A DNA stretch of 64,000 nt from Variovorax boronicumulans. Lineage in GTDB: Bacteria > Pseudomonadota > Gammaproteobacteria > Burkholderiales > Burkholderiaceae_C. The number at the start of each line of letters is the position of its first letter. The stretch's first letter is position 1. The position numbers and the translations under genes were made by a program. The notes beneath the pieces are model-generated. The model did not search any database and was not told the origin of the DNA. It saw only the letters and a list, made by a program, of their open reading frames with translations. Below, piece by piece: positions 16,335-25,892 of this stretch. Where the stretch lies: assembly GCF_030812215.1 (NCBI RefSeq), contig NZ_JAUSSG010000005.1, positions 310,001 to 374,000 on the forward strand, given 5' to 3'.

Positions 16335-17501
16335 CTACAGCCAACCGAGCTGCCGCGCGGCCAGCTCCTTCATGATTTCCTCGGCACCGCCGCCGATCAT
16401 CATCACCTTGACCTCGCGGTAGATGCGCTCGCTCACCGTGCCGCGCATGAAGCCCATGCCGCCGAGGATCTGCACCGCCTGGTCGGCGCAGAACTGCATG
16501 GTCTGCGTTGCGTGGTTCTTGAGCATGCAGACCTGCGCGACCCACTCGGGCGCGTTGAAGCGGCCGGCCGCTTCGTGCGCGTCGCCTTCGGCGGACACGG
16601 CTTCGAGCCACGCCTCGGTGGAGGCGATGCGCATCTGCATGTCCACCAGCTTGTGGCGCACCGCCTGGTGCTCGATGAGCGCGGCGCCGAAGGTCTTGCG
16701 TTCGCGCGACCAAGCCAGCGCCTCGTCGAGGCAGGCCTGTGCGAAGCCGAGCGCGCCGGCTGCGAGGCCGACGCGCTCGCCGTTGAAGTTGCTCATGATG
16801 ATGCGAAAACCCGCACCTTCGTCCCCGAGCAGATAGCGCGCCGGCACGCGCACGTTGTCGAAGTGCAGCGTCGCGGTGTCGGAGCACAGCCAGCCCATCT
16901 TCGCGAGGCGTATGCGCGTGAGGCCGGCCGAACTGCCGGGCACGAGCAGCATCGAGACGCCGCCCGCGCCGCGCCCTTCGCCGGTGCGCACGGCTACGGT
17001 GATCCAGTCGGCGCGCATGCCCGAGGTGATGAAGGTCTTCTCGCCGTTCAGCACGTAGTGGTCGCCGTCGCGTTTTGCTGTCGTACGCAGCGCCGCCACA
17101 TCGGAGCCACCGCCGGGCTCGGTGATCGCGAGCGCCGCGATCTTCTCGCCGCGCAGCACCGCGGGCACGACCTCGTTGCGGACCTCGTCGCTCGCATGCA
17201 GCACCACCGGCGGCAGGCCGATGTTGTGGGAGAACAGGCTCGCGAGCACGCCGCCGCTCTTGCCGTGGCGCGCGAGTGCGATCCATGCGGGGAGCTTGAG
17301 CGAATACGAGGCCGGCGTGCCGCCCAGTGCCTCGGGATAGCCAAGGCCCAGCAGACCGAGTTCGGCGGCGCGCGCATAGAGCGCGCGCGGAAATTCGCCC
17401 GTGTCGTCCCACGCCTGCACGTTCGGCGCGATCTCGCTCTCGGCGAAGCGCTGCACCGTGTCGGCGAGCGCTGCGCGGTCAGCTTGAAGTTCTGCGTCCA
17501 C
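16335..17501 (-). CDS. Acyl-CoA dehydrogenase
   Basis: A 388-residue flavoenzyme with the N-terminal, middle (ALAITEPGGGSDVAALRT) and C-terminal (QILGGMGFMRG) signatures of the family. It starts with GTG after a GAGG site. The region normally carrying the catalytic glutamate reads MMIGGGAEEIMKELA. It should form an alpha-beta double bond in an acyl-CoA, passing electrons to ETF. It starts 15 bases after a second acyl-CoA dehydrogenase gene and belongs to the carboxylase operon. Chain specificity is not readable; context suggests a branched or terpenoid acyl-CoA. Confidence 0.92.
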   Translation of the reverse strand: MDAELQADRAALADTVQRFAESEIAPNVQAWDDTGEFPRALYARAAELGLLGLGYPEALGGTPASYSLKLPAWIALARHGKSGGVLASLFSHNIGLPPVVLHASDEVRNEVVPAVLRGEKIAALAITEPGGGSDVAALRTTAKRDGDHYVLNGEKTFITSGMRADWITVAVRTGEGRGAGGVSMLLVPGSSAGLTRIRLAKMGWLCSDTATLHFDNVRVPARYLLGDEGAGFRIIMSNFNGERVGLAAGALGFAQACLDEALAWSRERKTFGAALIEHQAVRHKLVDMQMRIASTEAWLEAVSAEGDAHEAAGRFNAPEWVAQVCMLKNHATQTMQFCADQAVQILGGMGFMRGTVSERIYREVKVMMIGGGAEEIMKELAARQLGWL

Positions 17502-17516
17502 GAGAGGTCGCTTTCC

Positions 17517-18677
17517 TCAGCCGCGCGGCGGCCGCTTGGCGATGCCCATCGTCTTCGCGAGGATGCCCAGCATCACTTCGTCCGCGCCACCGCCGATCGA
17601 ACCGAGCCGCCCGTCGCGGTACAGCCGCGAGACGCGGTTTTCCAGCGTGAAGCCCATGCCGCCCCAGAACTGCAGGCAGGTGTCCGACACCTGCCGCGTG
17701 AGCCGCCCGGTCTTGAGCTTGGCCATCGAGGCGAGTTCGAGCACGTTCTCGCCCTGCACATGCAGGTCGCAGGCGCGATACGTGAGGGCGCGCAGCGCCT
17801 CCACCTCGGTCTTCAGTTCAGCCAGCTTGAACTGCACCCACTGCTGGTCGGCCAGCGTGCCGCCGAACATGTGGCGCTGCTGCGCCCATTCGATGGTCTG
17901 CGCGATGCAGTCTTCCATCGGTTCGAGCGAGCTCGCGGCCGCCCACAGGCGTTCTTCCTGGAACTGCTGCATCTGGTAGACGAAGCCTTGGCCCTCCTCG
18001 CCGATGCGATAGCGCTGCGGCACGCGCACGTTGTCGAAGTAGATGAGCCCGGTGTCGCTCGAATTCATGCCGATCTTGCGGATCTTCTTGGCCTTCTCGA
18101 TGCCGGGGCTGTCCATCGGCACCATCACCAGCGACTTGTTGCGGTGCACGGGGCCGTCGCTGGTGTTGACCAGCATGCACATCCAGTCGGCCTGCAGGCT
18201 GTTGGTGATCCACATCTTCTGGCCGCTGATGAGGTAGTCGTCGCCGTCCTTTCGCGCATGGCTCTTGAGGCCCGCGACGTCGCTGCCCGCGCCGGGCTCG
18301 CTCACGCCGATGCAGCCGACCATGTCGCCCGCGATGGCGGGCGCGAGGAATTCGCGGCGCAACGCGTCGCTGCCGAAGCGCGCGAGCGCGGGCGTGCACA
18401 TGTCGGTCTGCACGCCGATGGCCATGGGCACGCCGCCGCAGCTGATGTGGCCGAGCGCTTCTGCCATTGCCATCGCGTACGAGTAGTCGAGGCCACCACC
18501 GCCAAAGGCCTCGGGCTTGTTCAGGCCCAGGAGGCCGAGGTTGCCGAGCTTCTTGAAGACCTCGTGCGCGGGGAAGATCTCGGCCTCCTCCCATTCGTCG
18601 ACGTGCGGGTTGATCTCGTCGTCGATGAAGCGGCGCAGCGTCTTCTGGATTTCGAGGTGTTCGTGGGTGTACTGCAT
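17517..18677 (-). CDS. Acyl-CoA dehydrogenase (citronellyl-CoA dehydrogenase-like)
   Basis: A 386-residue acyl-CoA dehydrogenase that begins MQYTHEHLEIQKTL; an upstream in-frame ATG at 18794 was rejected because it reads into the neighbouring gene. The middle motif is GCIGVSEPGAGSDVAGLK, and the C-terminal part LGSIGGGADEVMLGIL resembles AtuD-type enzymes that handle methyl-branched terpenoid acyl-CoAs. It lies 19 bases after the short-chain dehydrogenase gene, in the same operon. The atu-type assignment rests on motif memory and on the adjacent carboxylase; isovaleryl-CoA or another branched substrate is possible. Confidence 0.9.
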   Translation of the reverse strand: MQYTHEHLEIQKTLRRFIDDEINPHVDEWEEAEIFPAHEVFKKLGNLGLLGLNKPEAFGGGGLDYSYAMAMAEALGHISCGGVPMAIGVQTDMCTPALARFGSDALRREFLAPAIAGDMVGCIGVSEPGAGSDVAGLKSHARKDGDDYLISGQKMWITNSLQADWMCMLVNTSDGPVHRNKSLVMVPMDSPGIEKAKKIRKIGMNSSDTGLIYFDNVRVPQRYRIGEEGQGFVYQMQQFQEERLWAAASSLEPMEDCIAQTIEWAQQRHMFGGTLADQQWVQFKLAELKTEVEALRALTYRACDLHVQGENVLELASMAKLKTGRLTRQVSDTCLQFWGGMGFTLENRVSRLYRDGRLGSIGGGADEVMLGILAKTMGIAKRPPRG

Positions 18678-18696
18678 GTCGCTTGTCTCCGGTCGA

Positions 18697-19608
18697 TCAG
18701 TCGTTCGTTTCTTTGTCCTGGAACACGCGCGGCGTCTGCGCGAGATGGAAGCCGTCGAACGGCCGCACCGCAGAACGCTGCCGCGCCGCCGCATCCGGCA
18801 GCGCCATCGGCCAGCCCATGCGCACCTGCGGCCGCGCCCCGTCCACGCGCAGCACGCTGCCGCTGATGAAGCTCGCCGCGGGGCTCAGCAGGAAGGCGAT
18901 GGCGGCAGAAGTCTCGGCCTCGTTGCCGAAGCGGCCCGCGGGCACGGTCTTGCGCATGGCGCGCAGCATGTCACCAGCCTCGGGCGGGTAGTGATCCATG
19001 CCGCTCGATGCGATATAGCCCGGCGCGACGGCGTTCACGCGCACGCCGCTCGCGGCCCATTCGAGCGCGGCCGTCTCGGTGAAGCTCACCATGCCGGCGC
19101 GCGCGGCGCCGCTGTGGCCCATGTTGGGCATCGAGCCCCACATGTCGGCGACGATGTTGACGATGGCACCGCCGTTGGCTTGCATGCTCTGCACGAAGCA
19201 TTCGCGCGCGACGAGGAAGCCGCCGGTGAGGTTGGTGTGGATCACCGCCTCCCAGCCCTTGGCCGTGATGGCGGCGAGCGGCGTGATGTATTGGCCGCCC
19301 GCGTTGTTGACGAGCCCGTCGATGCGGCCGTGTGCGGCGACGATGGCGGCAACCGCTGCGCGCACGGCCTCTTCCTGGCGGATGTCGAAGGCCTGGGTGC
19401 TCGCCTTGCCGCCGGCATCGGCGATCTCGGCCTGCACCTTCTGCAGCTTCTCGGTGTTGCGGCCGACGAGCACGACCTGCGCGCCGAGCGATGCGAGCTC
19501 GTGCGCCGTGCAGCGGCCAATGCCCGAGCCGCCGCCGGTGACGACGATCACCTGGCCGGCGAACAGGCCGGGCGAGAACACGGAACGGTAGCGGGAGGAG
19601 GCGTTCAT
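18697..19608 (-). CDS. Short-chain dehydrogenase/enoyl-CoA reductase-like (AtuG/PECR type)
   Basis: A 303-residue short-chain dehydrogenase with TGGGSGIG in the cofactor loop and NNAGGQY in the central strand. The active-site region is unusual: where most members have YxxxK there is SGAARAGMVSF, a feature shared with peroxisomal trans-2-enoyl-CoA reductases and 2,4-dienoyl-CoA reductase-like proteins. That suggests an acyl-CoA substrate, not an alcohol. The start MNASSRYRSVFSPGLF was chosen because upstream codons overlap the carboxylase gene region. It lies between the carboxylase subunit and two acyl-CoA dehydrogenases. Confidence 0.87.
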   Translation of the reverse strand: MNASSRYRSVFSPGLFAGQVIVVTGGGSGIGRCTAHELASLGAQVVLVGRNTEKLQKVQAEIADAGGKASTQAFDIRQEEAVRAAVAAIVAAHGRIDGLVNNAGGQYITPLAAITAKGWEAVIHTNLTGGFLVARECFVQSMQANGGAIVNIVADMWGSMPNMGHSGAARAGMVSFTETAALEWAASGVRVNAVAPGYIASSGMDHYPPEAGDMLRAMRKTVPAGRFGNEAETSAAIAFLLSPAASFISGSVLRVDGARPQVRMGWPMALPDAAARQRSAVRPFDGFHLAQTPRVFQDKETND

Positions 19609-19651
19609 GCGAATGGCTTTCTGGTATTCGGAAGGAGTGCGGCGTGCCGCG

Positions 19652-21604
19652 TCACGCGTCGGCGATCTCCGCCACCACATGGCGCGCGGCCACCTGTGCG
19701 CCCACGGCCACATGCAGCGCGGCGACGCGTCCGGCGCGTGGTGCGCAGTGCACGTGTTCCATCTTCATCGCTTCGAGCGTGACGAGCGGCTGGCCTGCGG
19801 CGACCGTGTCACCTTCGGCGGCCAGCAGCGCGATGACGCGGCCGTTCATCGACGCGCGCAGCAGCCCGTCGCCGTTTGCGGCACCGGCGCGGGGCACGGC
19901 CACATGCGTGAGATTCTGAAGTTCGAAGGCCTGGCCGTAAAAATGAAACCACAGGTGGGCAACGGACTCGCGCACCGAGACGGCCCGTTCGGAAACACCG
20001 TTGCACGAGAAGCGCACCACGCCGCCATCGGACAGCGAAAGCAGTGCGATGCGCTCGGGCGAAGTTGCATCGATTGCGACATCGAAACGACCTCCGCCCT
20101 GCGGCGTCACGCGGGCCGCATGCACCTTGCCGTTGAGCGAGAAGCGCAGCGCGTTGGGCAGCATGTGCGCGAGCGCCGAAGGCCAGCCGCGTTCGCCGAG
20201 TTGGAGCAGCAGTGCGGCCAGCAGCGCGGCGCGGCCTTCCGTGGCGGCGTCGGGCGCAAGCAGCGCATCGGCGTGCTCGGCGATGAACGCCGTCGTCGCC
20301 GCGCCATCTGCAAACACCGGGTGCGACAGCGCACGTTGCAGAAACTGCTGGTTGGTCGCGATGCCGAGCGCCACGGTGTCCTGCAGGCCCGCGATGAGAC
20401 GTTGCCTGGCTTCGTCGCGGGTGCGGCCGTGCGACACCAGCTTGGCGATCATCGAGTCGTAGAAAGCCGGCACTTCGGCACCATCGCGCAGCGCGTGTTC
20501 GGTGCGCAAAGCCGGCGCAGGCCGCCACGCAGCGAGCGTGCCGCTCTGCGGCATGAAGCCCTGCCGCGGGTCTTCGGCACACAGGCGCACTTCGATCGCA
20601 TGGCCGCGCATCTGCACGTCCTGCTGCGTGAGCGGCAGCGGTTCCCCGGCCGCAACGCGCAACTGCAACTCGACCAGGTCGAGCCCCGTCACCGCCTCGG
20701 TCACCGGGTGCTCCACCTGCAGCCGCGTGTTCATTTCCATGAACCAGTACTGGCCCTCGGCATCGAGCAGGAATTCGAGCGTGCCCGCGCCTTCGTACGC
20801 AATGGCCTTCGCTGCGGCAACGGCCGTCGCGCCCATGCGTTCGCGCAATTCGACAGACACGGCCGGCGACGGCGATTCCTCGATCACTTTCTGATGCCGC
20901 CGCTGCACCGAGCAGTCGCGCTCGCCGAGGTGGATGGCGTTGCCGTGCCGGTCGGCAAACACCTGGATCTCGATGTGGCGCGGCGCGACGATGGCGCGCT
21001 CCAGGATCACGGTCACATCGCCGAAGGCGTTGAGCGCTTCCGATTGCGCGCTCTGCAGCAGTTCGTCAAAGGCAGCGGCCGATGGCACCAGCCGCATGCC
21101 GCGCCCGCCGCCGCCGGCGGTCGCCTTGACCATCACGGGCCAGCCGATGCGCGCGGCTTCGGCGGCGAGCGTGGTGGGGCTCTGGTCGTCGCCCTGGTAG
21201 CCGGGAATGCACGGCACGCCCGCCGCCTGCATCAAGCGCTTCGCACCGGCCTTGTCGCCCATCGCGCGAATGGCTTCGGGCGAGGGGCCGATGAAGACGA
21301 GGCCCGCATCGCGGCAGGCCTGTGCGAAATCGGCGTTCTCCGCGAGAAAGCCGTAGCCGGGATGCACGGCCTGCGCGCCGCTCGCACGCGCGGCGTCGAT
21401 GATCGCGGCGATGCGGAGGTAGCTCCGTGCAGGCAGCGATTCGCCGATCCACACGGACTGGTCGGCCTGCCGAACGTGTTCCGCATCGGCATCGGCGCTC
21501 GAATACACGGCGACAGTGCGATAGCCCATGGCGCGCGCGGTGCGCATCACGCGGACCGCGATTTCGCCGCGGTTGGCGATGAGGATCTTGCCGAATGCGC
21601 TCAT
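19652..21604 (-). CDS. Acyl-CoA carboxylase, biotin carboxylase/biotin carrier subunit
   Basis: A 650-residue alpha subunit. From the N-terminus it has the biotin-carboxylase domain (KILIANRGEIAVRV; ATP-grasp loop KATAGGGGRGMRLV; EMNTRLQVEHPVTE), a linker, and a C-terminal biotinyl domain with EAMKMEH in which Lys614 carries biotin. It should carboxylate biotin with bicarbonate and ATP. Its ATG overlaps the stop of the carboxyltransferase gene (ATGA), so the two subunits are made together. It is of the 3-methylcrotonyl-/geranyl-CoA carboxylase class; which of the two cannot be settled by eye. Confidence 0.93.
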   Translation of the reverse strand: MSAFGKILIANRGEIAVRVMRTARAMGYRTVAVYSSADADAEHVRQADQSVWIGESLPARSYLRIAAIIDAARASGAQAVHPGYGFLAENADFAQACRDAGLVFIGPSPEAIRAMGDKAGAKRLMQAAGVPCIPGYQGDDQSPTTLAAEAARIGWPVMVKATAGGGGRGMRLVPSAAAFDELLQSAQSEALNAFGDVTVILERAIVAPRHIEIQVFADRHGNAIHLGERDCSVQRRHQKVIEESPSPAVSVELRERMGATAVAAAKAIAYEGAGTLEFLLDAEGQYWFMEMNTRLQVEHPVTEAVTGLDLVELQLRVAAGEPLPLTQQDVQMRGHAIEVRLCAEDPRQGFMPQSGTLAAWRPAPALRTEHALRDGAEVPAFYDSMIAKLVSHGRTRDEARQRLIAGLQDTVALGIATNQQFLQRALSHPVFADGAATTAFIAEHADALLAPDAATEGRAALLAALLLQLGERGWPSALAHMLPNALRFSLNGKVHAARVTPQGGGRFDVAIDATSPERIALLSLSDGGVVRFSCNGVSERAVSVRESVAHLWFHFYGQAFELQNLTHVAVPRAGAANGDGLLRASMNGRVIALLAAEGDTVAAGQPLVTLEAMKMEHVHCAPRAGRVAALHVAVGAQVAARHVVAEIADA

Positions 21605-23211
21605 GGCCGCGCCACCGAGAACTGCATCGCCTGCGGCACGCGCGCGTCGGCATCGCGGCACACGGACAGCACTTCGGCCAGCACCGCGCGCGTGTCGCGC
21701 GGATCGATCACGCCATCGTCCAGCAGCAGCGCACTGGTGGTGAACACGCTCATCTGCCGGTCGAAGCGCTCCACGATCTGCTGCTGCATCGCGTCGATCT
21801 TCGCGGTGTCGACCGCACCCTTGCGTGCCATGCCGGCCTCCATGACGATGGCCATCGTCTTGGCCGCCTGCTCGCCGCCCATCACCGCGGTGCGCGCATT
21901 CGGCCACGAGAAGCAGAAGCGCGGCGCGAAGCCGCGGCCGCACATGCCGTAGTTGCCCGCACCGTACGAGGCGCCGCAATGCAGCGTGATCTGCGGCACG
22001 GTCGCGTTGGTCACGGCCTGGATCATCTTGGCGCCGTGCTTGATGATGCCGGCCTCCTCGTGCGCGCGGCCCACCATGTAGCCGGTGATGTTCTGCAGGT
22101 AGACGATGGGCGTGCGCGACTGGCAGCAGGCCTGGATGAAGTGCGTGGCCTTGGTCGCGCCGTCGGAATCGATGGGGCCGTTGTTGGTGACGATGCCCAC
22201 CGCATGGCCTTCGAGCCGGATGTGGCCGCAGACGGTGGCGCTGCCGTAGTGCTCGCTGAATTCGAGGAACTCGGAGCCGTCGGCGATGCGCGCGACGACC
22301 TCGCGCATGTCCACCGGCCGGCGTCCGTCGCTGGGCATGATGCCCAGCAGGTCTTCGGCGTCGTAGTGCGGCGGTGTGAACTTGCGCGGGGCTTCGTCGC
22401 GGGCCCAGTCGATGCCGCCGAGGATCGAGCGCGCGATGCGGATGGCGTCGCGGTCGTCTTCGGCGAGGTAGTCGCCCAAGCCCGAGATGTGGGTGTGCAT
22501 CACGGCGCCGCCCAGCTCTTCCTCGGTCGCGATCTCGCCGGTGGCGGCTTTCAGCAAGGGCGGCCCGGCGAGAAAGGCGCGCGTGCGGTCGCGCACCATC
22601 ACGATGTAGTCCGACAGGCCCGTCTGGTAGGCGCCGCCCGCGGTCGAGGAGCCGTGCGTCACCGTCACCACCGGCAGCCCCGCAGCCGAGAGCCGCGCGA
22701 GGTTGCGAAAGATGCTGCCGCCGCGCACGAAGTCCTGCACGCGGTACTGCATGAGGTTGGCGCCGGCGCTTTCGACCAGCTGCACGTAGGGGAGCTTGTT
22801 CTCCAGCGCGATCTCCTGCACGCGCAGCTGCTTGTCCAGGCCCATGGGCTGCAGCGCGCCGGCGTCGATGCCGGAATCGGAGGCGCTCACCATGCAGCGC
22901 ACGCCGGCGACCTGGCCGATGCCGGAGATCAGGCCGCCGCCGGGCACGCTCTTCGAGAGATCGGGGTTGTCATGCCCAAGGCCTGCGAGCGAGGCCAGCG
23001 GAAGAAAGGGCGCGCCGGTGTCCAGCAGCAGCGCGATGCGCTCGCGCGGCAACAGCTGGCCGCGCTTGGCAAAGCGTTCGGCCGAGGCGCCCGAGGCGGC
23101 TGCGGCGCGGGCCTCGTGTGCGCGCACCTGCTCCAGCAGCGCGAGCATGCCGGCGCGGTTGGCCTGGAAGGTGTCGCTGGCCGATGACAGCCGGGATTCG
23201 ATGACGGGCAT
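21601..23211 (-). CDS. Acyl-CoA carboxylase, carboxyltransferase subunit (MCC/geranyl-CoA type)
   Basis: A 536-residue beta subunit of the carboxyltransferase family. Family regions seen are KRGQLLPRERIALLLD, HGSSTAGGAYQTGLSDY, FLAGPPLLKAATGE and SYGAGNYGMCGRGFAPRF. It should move the carboxyl group from biotin to a 3-methyl-2-enoyl-CoA such as 3-methylcrotonyl- or geranyl-CoA. The start MPVIESRLSSASDTFQANR matches the usual N-terminus. It is the first gene of the operon running to about 16335. The following genes (no hydratase or lyase, but two acyl-CoA dehydrogenases and a reductase) look more like an atu set than a complete leucine set. Confidence 0.93.
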   Translation of the reverse strand: MPVIESRLSSASDTFQANRAGMLALLEQVRAHEARAAAASGASAERFAKRGQLLPRERIALLLDTGAPFLPLASLAGLGHDNPDLSKSVPGGGLISGIGQVAGVRCMVSASDSGIDAGALQPMGLDKQLRVQEIALENKLPYVQLVESAGANLMQYRVQDFVRGGSIFRNLARLSAAGLPVVTVTHGSSTAGGAYQTGLSDYIVMVRDRTRAFLAGPPLLKAATGEIATEEELGGAVMHTHISGLGDYLAEDDRDAIRIARSILGGIDWARDEAPRKFTPPHYDAEDLLGIMPSDGRRPVDMREVVARIADGSEFLEFSEHYGSATVCGHIRLEGHAVGIVTNNGPIDSDGATKATHFIQACCQSRTPIVYLQNITGYMVGRAHEEAGIIKHGAKMIQAVTNATVPQITLHCGASYGAGNYGMCGRGFAPRFCFSWPNARTAVMGGEQAAKTMAIVMEAGMARKGAVDTAKIDAMQQQIVERFDRQMSVFTTSALLLDDGVIDPRDTRAVLAEVLSVCRDADARVPQAMQFSVARP

Positions 23212-23284
23212 GGGGTCTGTGCAGATCGCTGGTTTTCGCTCTGCACAGACTTTAGGGACCGGGCCTTCCGCCCGCTTGCGCCAA

Positions 23285-24058
23285 CTAGCTGGTGCGGGCG
23301 CGCCGCGGTGCGGTGGGCGCATCCAGGCTGCTGCCGGTGACCACCCAGAAGATGAAGATCAACACCGCGCCGGCCGTGCCGAACACCGACAGGCCCATGT
23401 AGCTGCCGCCGATGGCGAGCGCGTCGGCTGGCGCCGCGGCGGTGCAGATCATGCTGGCGGCGCTCATGCCCACGTAGTGCATGGTGCAGACCGCGACGCC
23501 CATCACCGCGGCGGCCGCGATCTGGTGGCTCAGCTTGCGCAGGTTGAAGGCCAGCCACAGGGCGGCCGCGGCGGCGGTGATGGCGATCACCACCGACAGC
23601 GCGACCGTGCCCATGTCGAATTCCATCGAGGCGCGCATGTTCATCGCGAACATGCCCATGTAGTGCATCACGCACACGCCGATCCCGGCCAGGAGGCTGC
23701 CGGCGAGCCAGCCGGCCTTGCTGAATTTGCGCCGGCCGCCGGCGAGATACAGGGCAATGCCCGAGATCAGGATGGCCGCCACCAGCGACACCACCGTGAG
23801 CGGCATGTTGTACGAGATGGCCACCGGCAGCCGGTAGGCCAGCATGCCGATGAAGTGCATCGACCAGATGCCGATGCCGCCCAGCGCCACCGCGGCGCAG
23901 GCCACGACGGCGAGGTTGGGTTTGCCGTCCGCACCGACCATGCGGCCCGCGCAGATCAACGCCACCAGCGATCCCGCGAACGAGATGAGGAACGAAAGCG
24001 CCACCAACCCCAGCGAGTACTCGGGCGACAGCAACTGGCCTACAACGAGGGGAGTCAT
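23285..24058 (-). CDS. MHYT-domain membrane sensor protein
   Basis: A 257-residue protein made almost wholly of seven membrane helices. Three copies of the MHYT motif are visible: MHFIGM (67-72), MHYMGM (131-136) and MHYVGM (193-198). These are thought to bind a metal such as copper and to sense oxygen, CO or NO. No GGDEF, EAL or kinase domain is attached, so it must signal through a partner or act alone. AAGGAAA precedes the start, and the upstream gap is AT-rich (24127-24188), which is unusual in this genome and suitable for a promoter. Confidence 0.9.
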   Translation of the reverse strand: MTPLVVGQLLSPEYSLGLVALSFLISFAGSLVALICAGRMVGADGKPNLAVVACAAVALGGIGIWSMHFIGMLAYRLPVAISYNMPLTVVSLVAAILISGIALYLAGGRRKFSKAGWLAGSLLAGIGVCVMHYMGMFAMNMRASMEFDMGTVALSVVIAITAAAAALWLAFNLRKLSHQIAAAAVMGVAVCTMHYVGMSAASMICTAAAPADALAIGGSYMGLSVFGTAGAVLIFIFWVVTGSSLDAPTAPRRARTS

Positions 24059-24188
24059 GCGTTTTTTCCTTTCAGAGAAACGCCTTCAGGCCCCGGAAAC
24101 CGGATGTGATCGGGCACCCAAACGGCATCCCGGCCAGTTTGTAATATTTGTTTTTAAAAGTAAATCGGAATCTGTACTTATCGTTACC

Positions 24189-25892
24189 CTACCTTACAGC
24201 GCGGATTCGATATATCGCATTGTTGCGGTCGGCGCTCACGTAGACGGTGCCGTCGGCACCGACGGCCACGCCCGTCACCACGTAGGGCGGCGGCAGCCCG
24301 GGGCCGGGCGCGAGGCCGATCGGCAGGCTTTCGGCGATGGTCCGGCGGCTGCCGTTGGCCGGGTCGATTTCCACCAGCCGCCTCGCCGCGCTCTCGGCCA
24401 CGATGAAGGTGCCCCACGGCGTCTGCGCCACGCCCTCGGGCAGCGCGAGGCCGTCGACGATGGTGCGCAGCGGCGCGCTGGCATCGAGCGGAATGCGCAG
24501 CAGCTTGCCGGCGGCCTCGGTGACGTAGAGCGCGCCGTCCTTGCCCAGGACCATCTGCACCGGGCCGTTCAGCCCGCTGGCAAGCACTGACTTCTCTGCA
24601 AACTTCGGCCCGCTGGCGCGCGTGATGCTGCCGGTGGCGAGCTCGATGTAGATCACGCTGCCGTCGGGCATGGGCAACGCATCGAAGGGTGCCTTCAGGC
24701 CATGGATGGTTTCGACGGTCTTGAGCGTCTGGCGGTCGACCAACTGGACCGTGCCGGTGAACCAAGAGGTCAGCGCGAAGCGCGTGGGCGAGAGGCCGAC
24801 CGCAAACGGATAGTCGAGCTCCGGCTCGCGCTGCATGCGGAACACGTCGCGCACTTCGCCGGTGCGCACGTCCACCTGGCGGAAGCCGAAGACGTCGGCC
24901 ACCCAGAGGTCGTTGCCGTCGATCTTGAGGCCCGCGGGCACCGCCACCTTGCCGCTGGTGAGGGTGCGCAGGTCGCCCGTGGCGGGGTTGAAGGCCTGCA
25001 CCTCGTTGTTGGCCATGTTCGACACGTAGATCGTGCCGTCCGGCGCGATGACGAGGTTGTCGAGCGAGGGCCGCAGTTGCTTGGCGACGGTCTTGCTGCC
25101 GGTGGCCAGTTCCACCCGCACCAGCTCGCCGCTGCGCGCATCGACCACCCAGAGGTTGCCCTTGCCGTCCAGATTGGCCGCGGCCGGGATCTTGAAGCCG
25201 TCCGCGATCACGGTCATGTTGCCGTTGGCCGGATCGATCTTCACGACCTGGCCCTTGAACCACAGCGGCCCGTAGAGCATGCCGTCGGGCCCGACCTCGA
25301 AACCGTTGAAGCCGCCCATGTCCTTCTTGATGAGCCGCGGCGGCTTCTGGCCGGTGCGGTCGATTTCCCACAGCGCATCGCCCAGGAACACCTGCGAGGC
25401 GTAGAGCTTGCCGCTCTTGCGGTCGAAGTCCAGCGAGTTGAGGCCGGGCAGGTCCTTGGCGAGCACGCGCATCGGTGCGGTGTCGCCCTCGCGGTAGCGC
25501 AGCATGCCCATGAGGTAGTTGGTCCAGGCCAGCTCGCCCTGCGGACCGACCGCGATGTCGTCGGCCTGACCTTCGGGCGCATCGATCAGCACCTTGGCCG
25601 CGCCGGTGGTGCGGTCGACTTCCCACAGCGTGTTGCCGAGCACCGAACCCGCGAGCAGCCGGCCCTTGGCATCGATGGCCAGCCCGTGCACGCCCGAGAA
25701 CGACGACGGCGGCACCAGCGCCTCGGGCGCGGCCCACGAGGCGGGCCGGGTGGTGAGCGGCGCAGTTGGCGGCGCGGGTATCTGCGAGGGCGTGGGCACG
25801 GGTGCCCGCGCAGGCGGTGCGACCGTGCTGCAGGCACCCAGCAAGGCGAGCGTGGCGATCAGCGCGGCAGCGCGGAACGGGTGACGGGGCAT
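24189..25892 (-). CDS. Beta-propeller lipoprotein (SMP-30/NHL-like)
   Basis: A 567-residue exported lipoprotein: the signal ends in LLGAC with Cys21 as the probable lipidation site, followed by a proline-rich linker. The remainder consists of repeated blades with phrases such as GLAIDAKGRLLAGS, LDNLVIAPDGTIYVSN and VAVGADGTVYVSADRN, typical of SMP-30/gluconolactonase and NHL propellers. The blade count suggests two propellers or one large one. It probably sits on the periplasmic side. No catalytic assignment is possible, and a carrier or scaffold role is equally possible. Confidence 0.8.
   Translation of the reverse strand: MPRHPFRAAALIATLALLGACSTVAPPARAPVPTPSQIPAPPTAPLTTRPASWAAPEALVPPSSFSGVHGLAIDAKGRLLAGSVLGNTLWEVDRTTGAAKVLIDAPEGQADDIAVGPQGELAWTNYLMGMLRYREGDTAPMRVLAKDLPGLNSLDFDRKSGKLYASQVFLGDALWEIDRTGQKPPRLIKKDMGGFNGFEVGPDGMLYGPLWFKGQVVKIDPANGNMTVIADGFKIPAAANLDGKGNLWVVDARSGELVRVELATGSKTVAKQLRPSLDNLVIAPDGTIYVSNMANNEVQAFNPATGDLRTLTSGKVAVPAGLKIDGNDLWVADVFGFRQVDVRTGEVRDVFRMQREPELDYPFAVGLSPTRFALTSWFTGTVQLVDRQTLKTVETIHGLKAPFDALPMPDGSVIYIELATGSITRASGPKFAEKSVLASGLNGPVQMVLGKDGALYVTEAAGKLLRIPLDASAPLRTIVDGLALPEGVAQTPWGTFIVAESAARRLVEIDPANGSRRTIAESLPIGLAPGPGLPPPYVVTGVAVGADGTVYVSADRNNAIYRIRAVR

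Noticed and set aside
19607-21952. 781-codon plus-strand frame over the carboxylase genes
   Set aside because: It is antisense to a full biotin carboxylase with all motifs. Composition and lack of domains mark it as a shadow.
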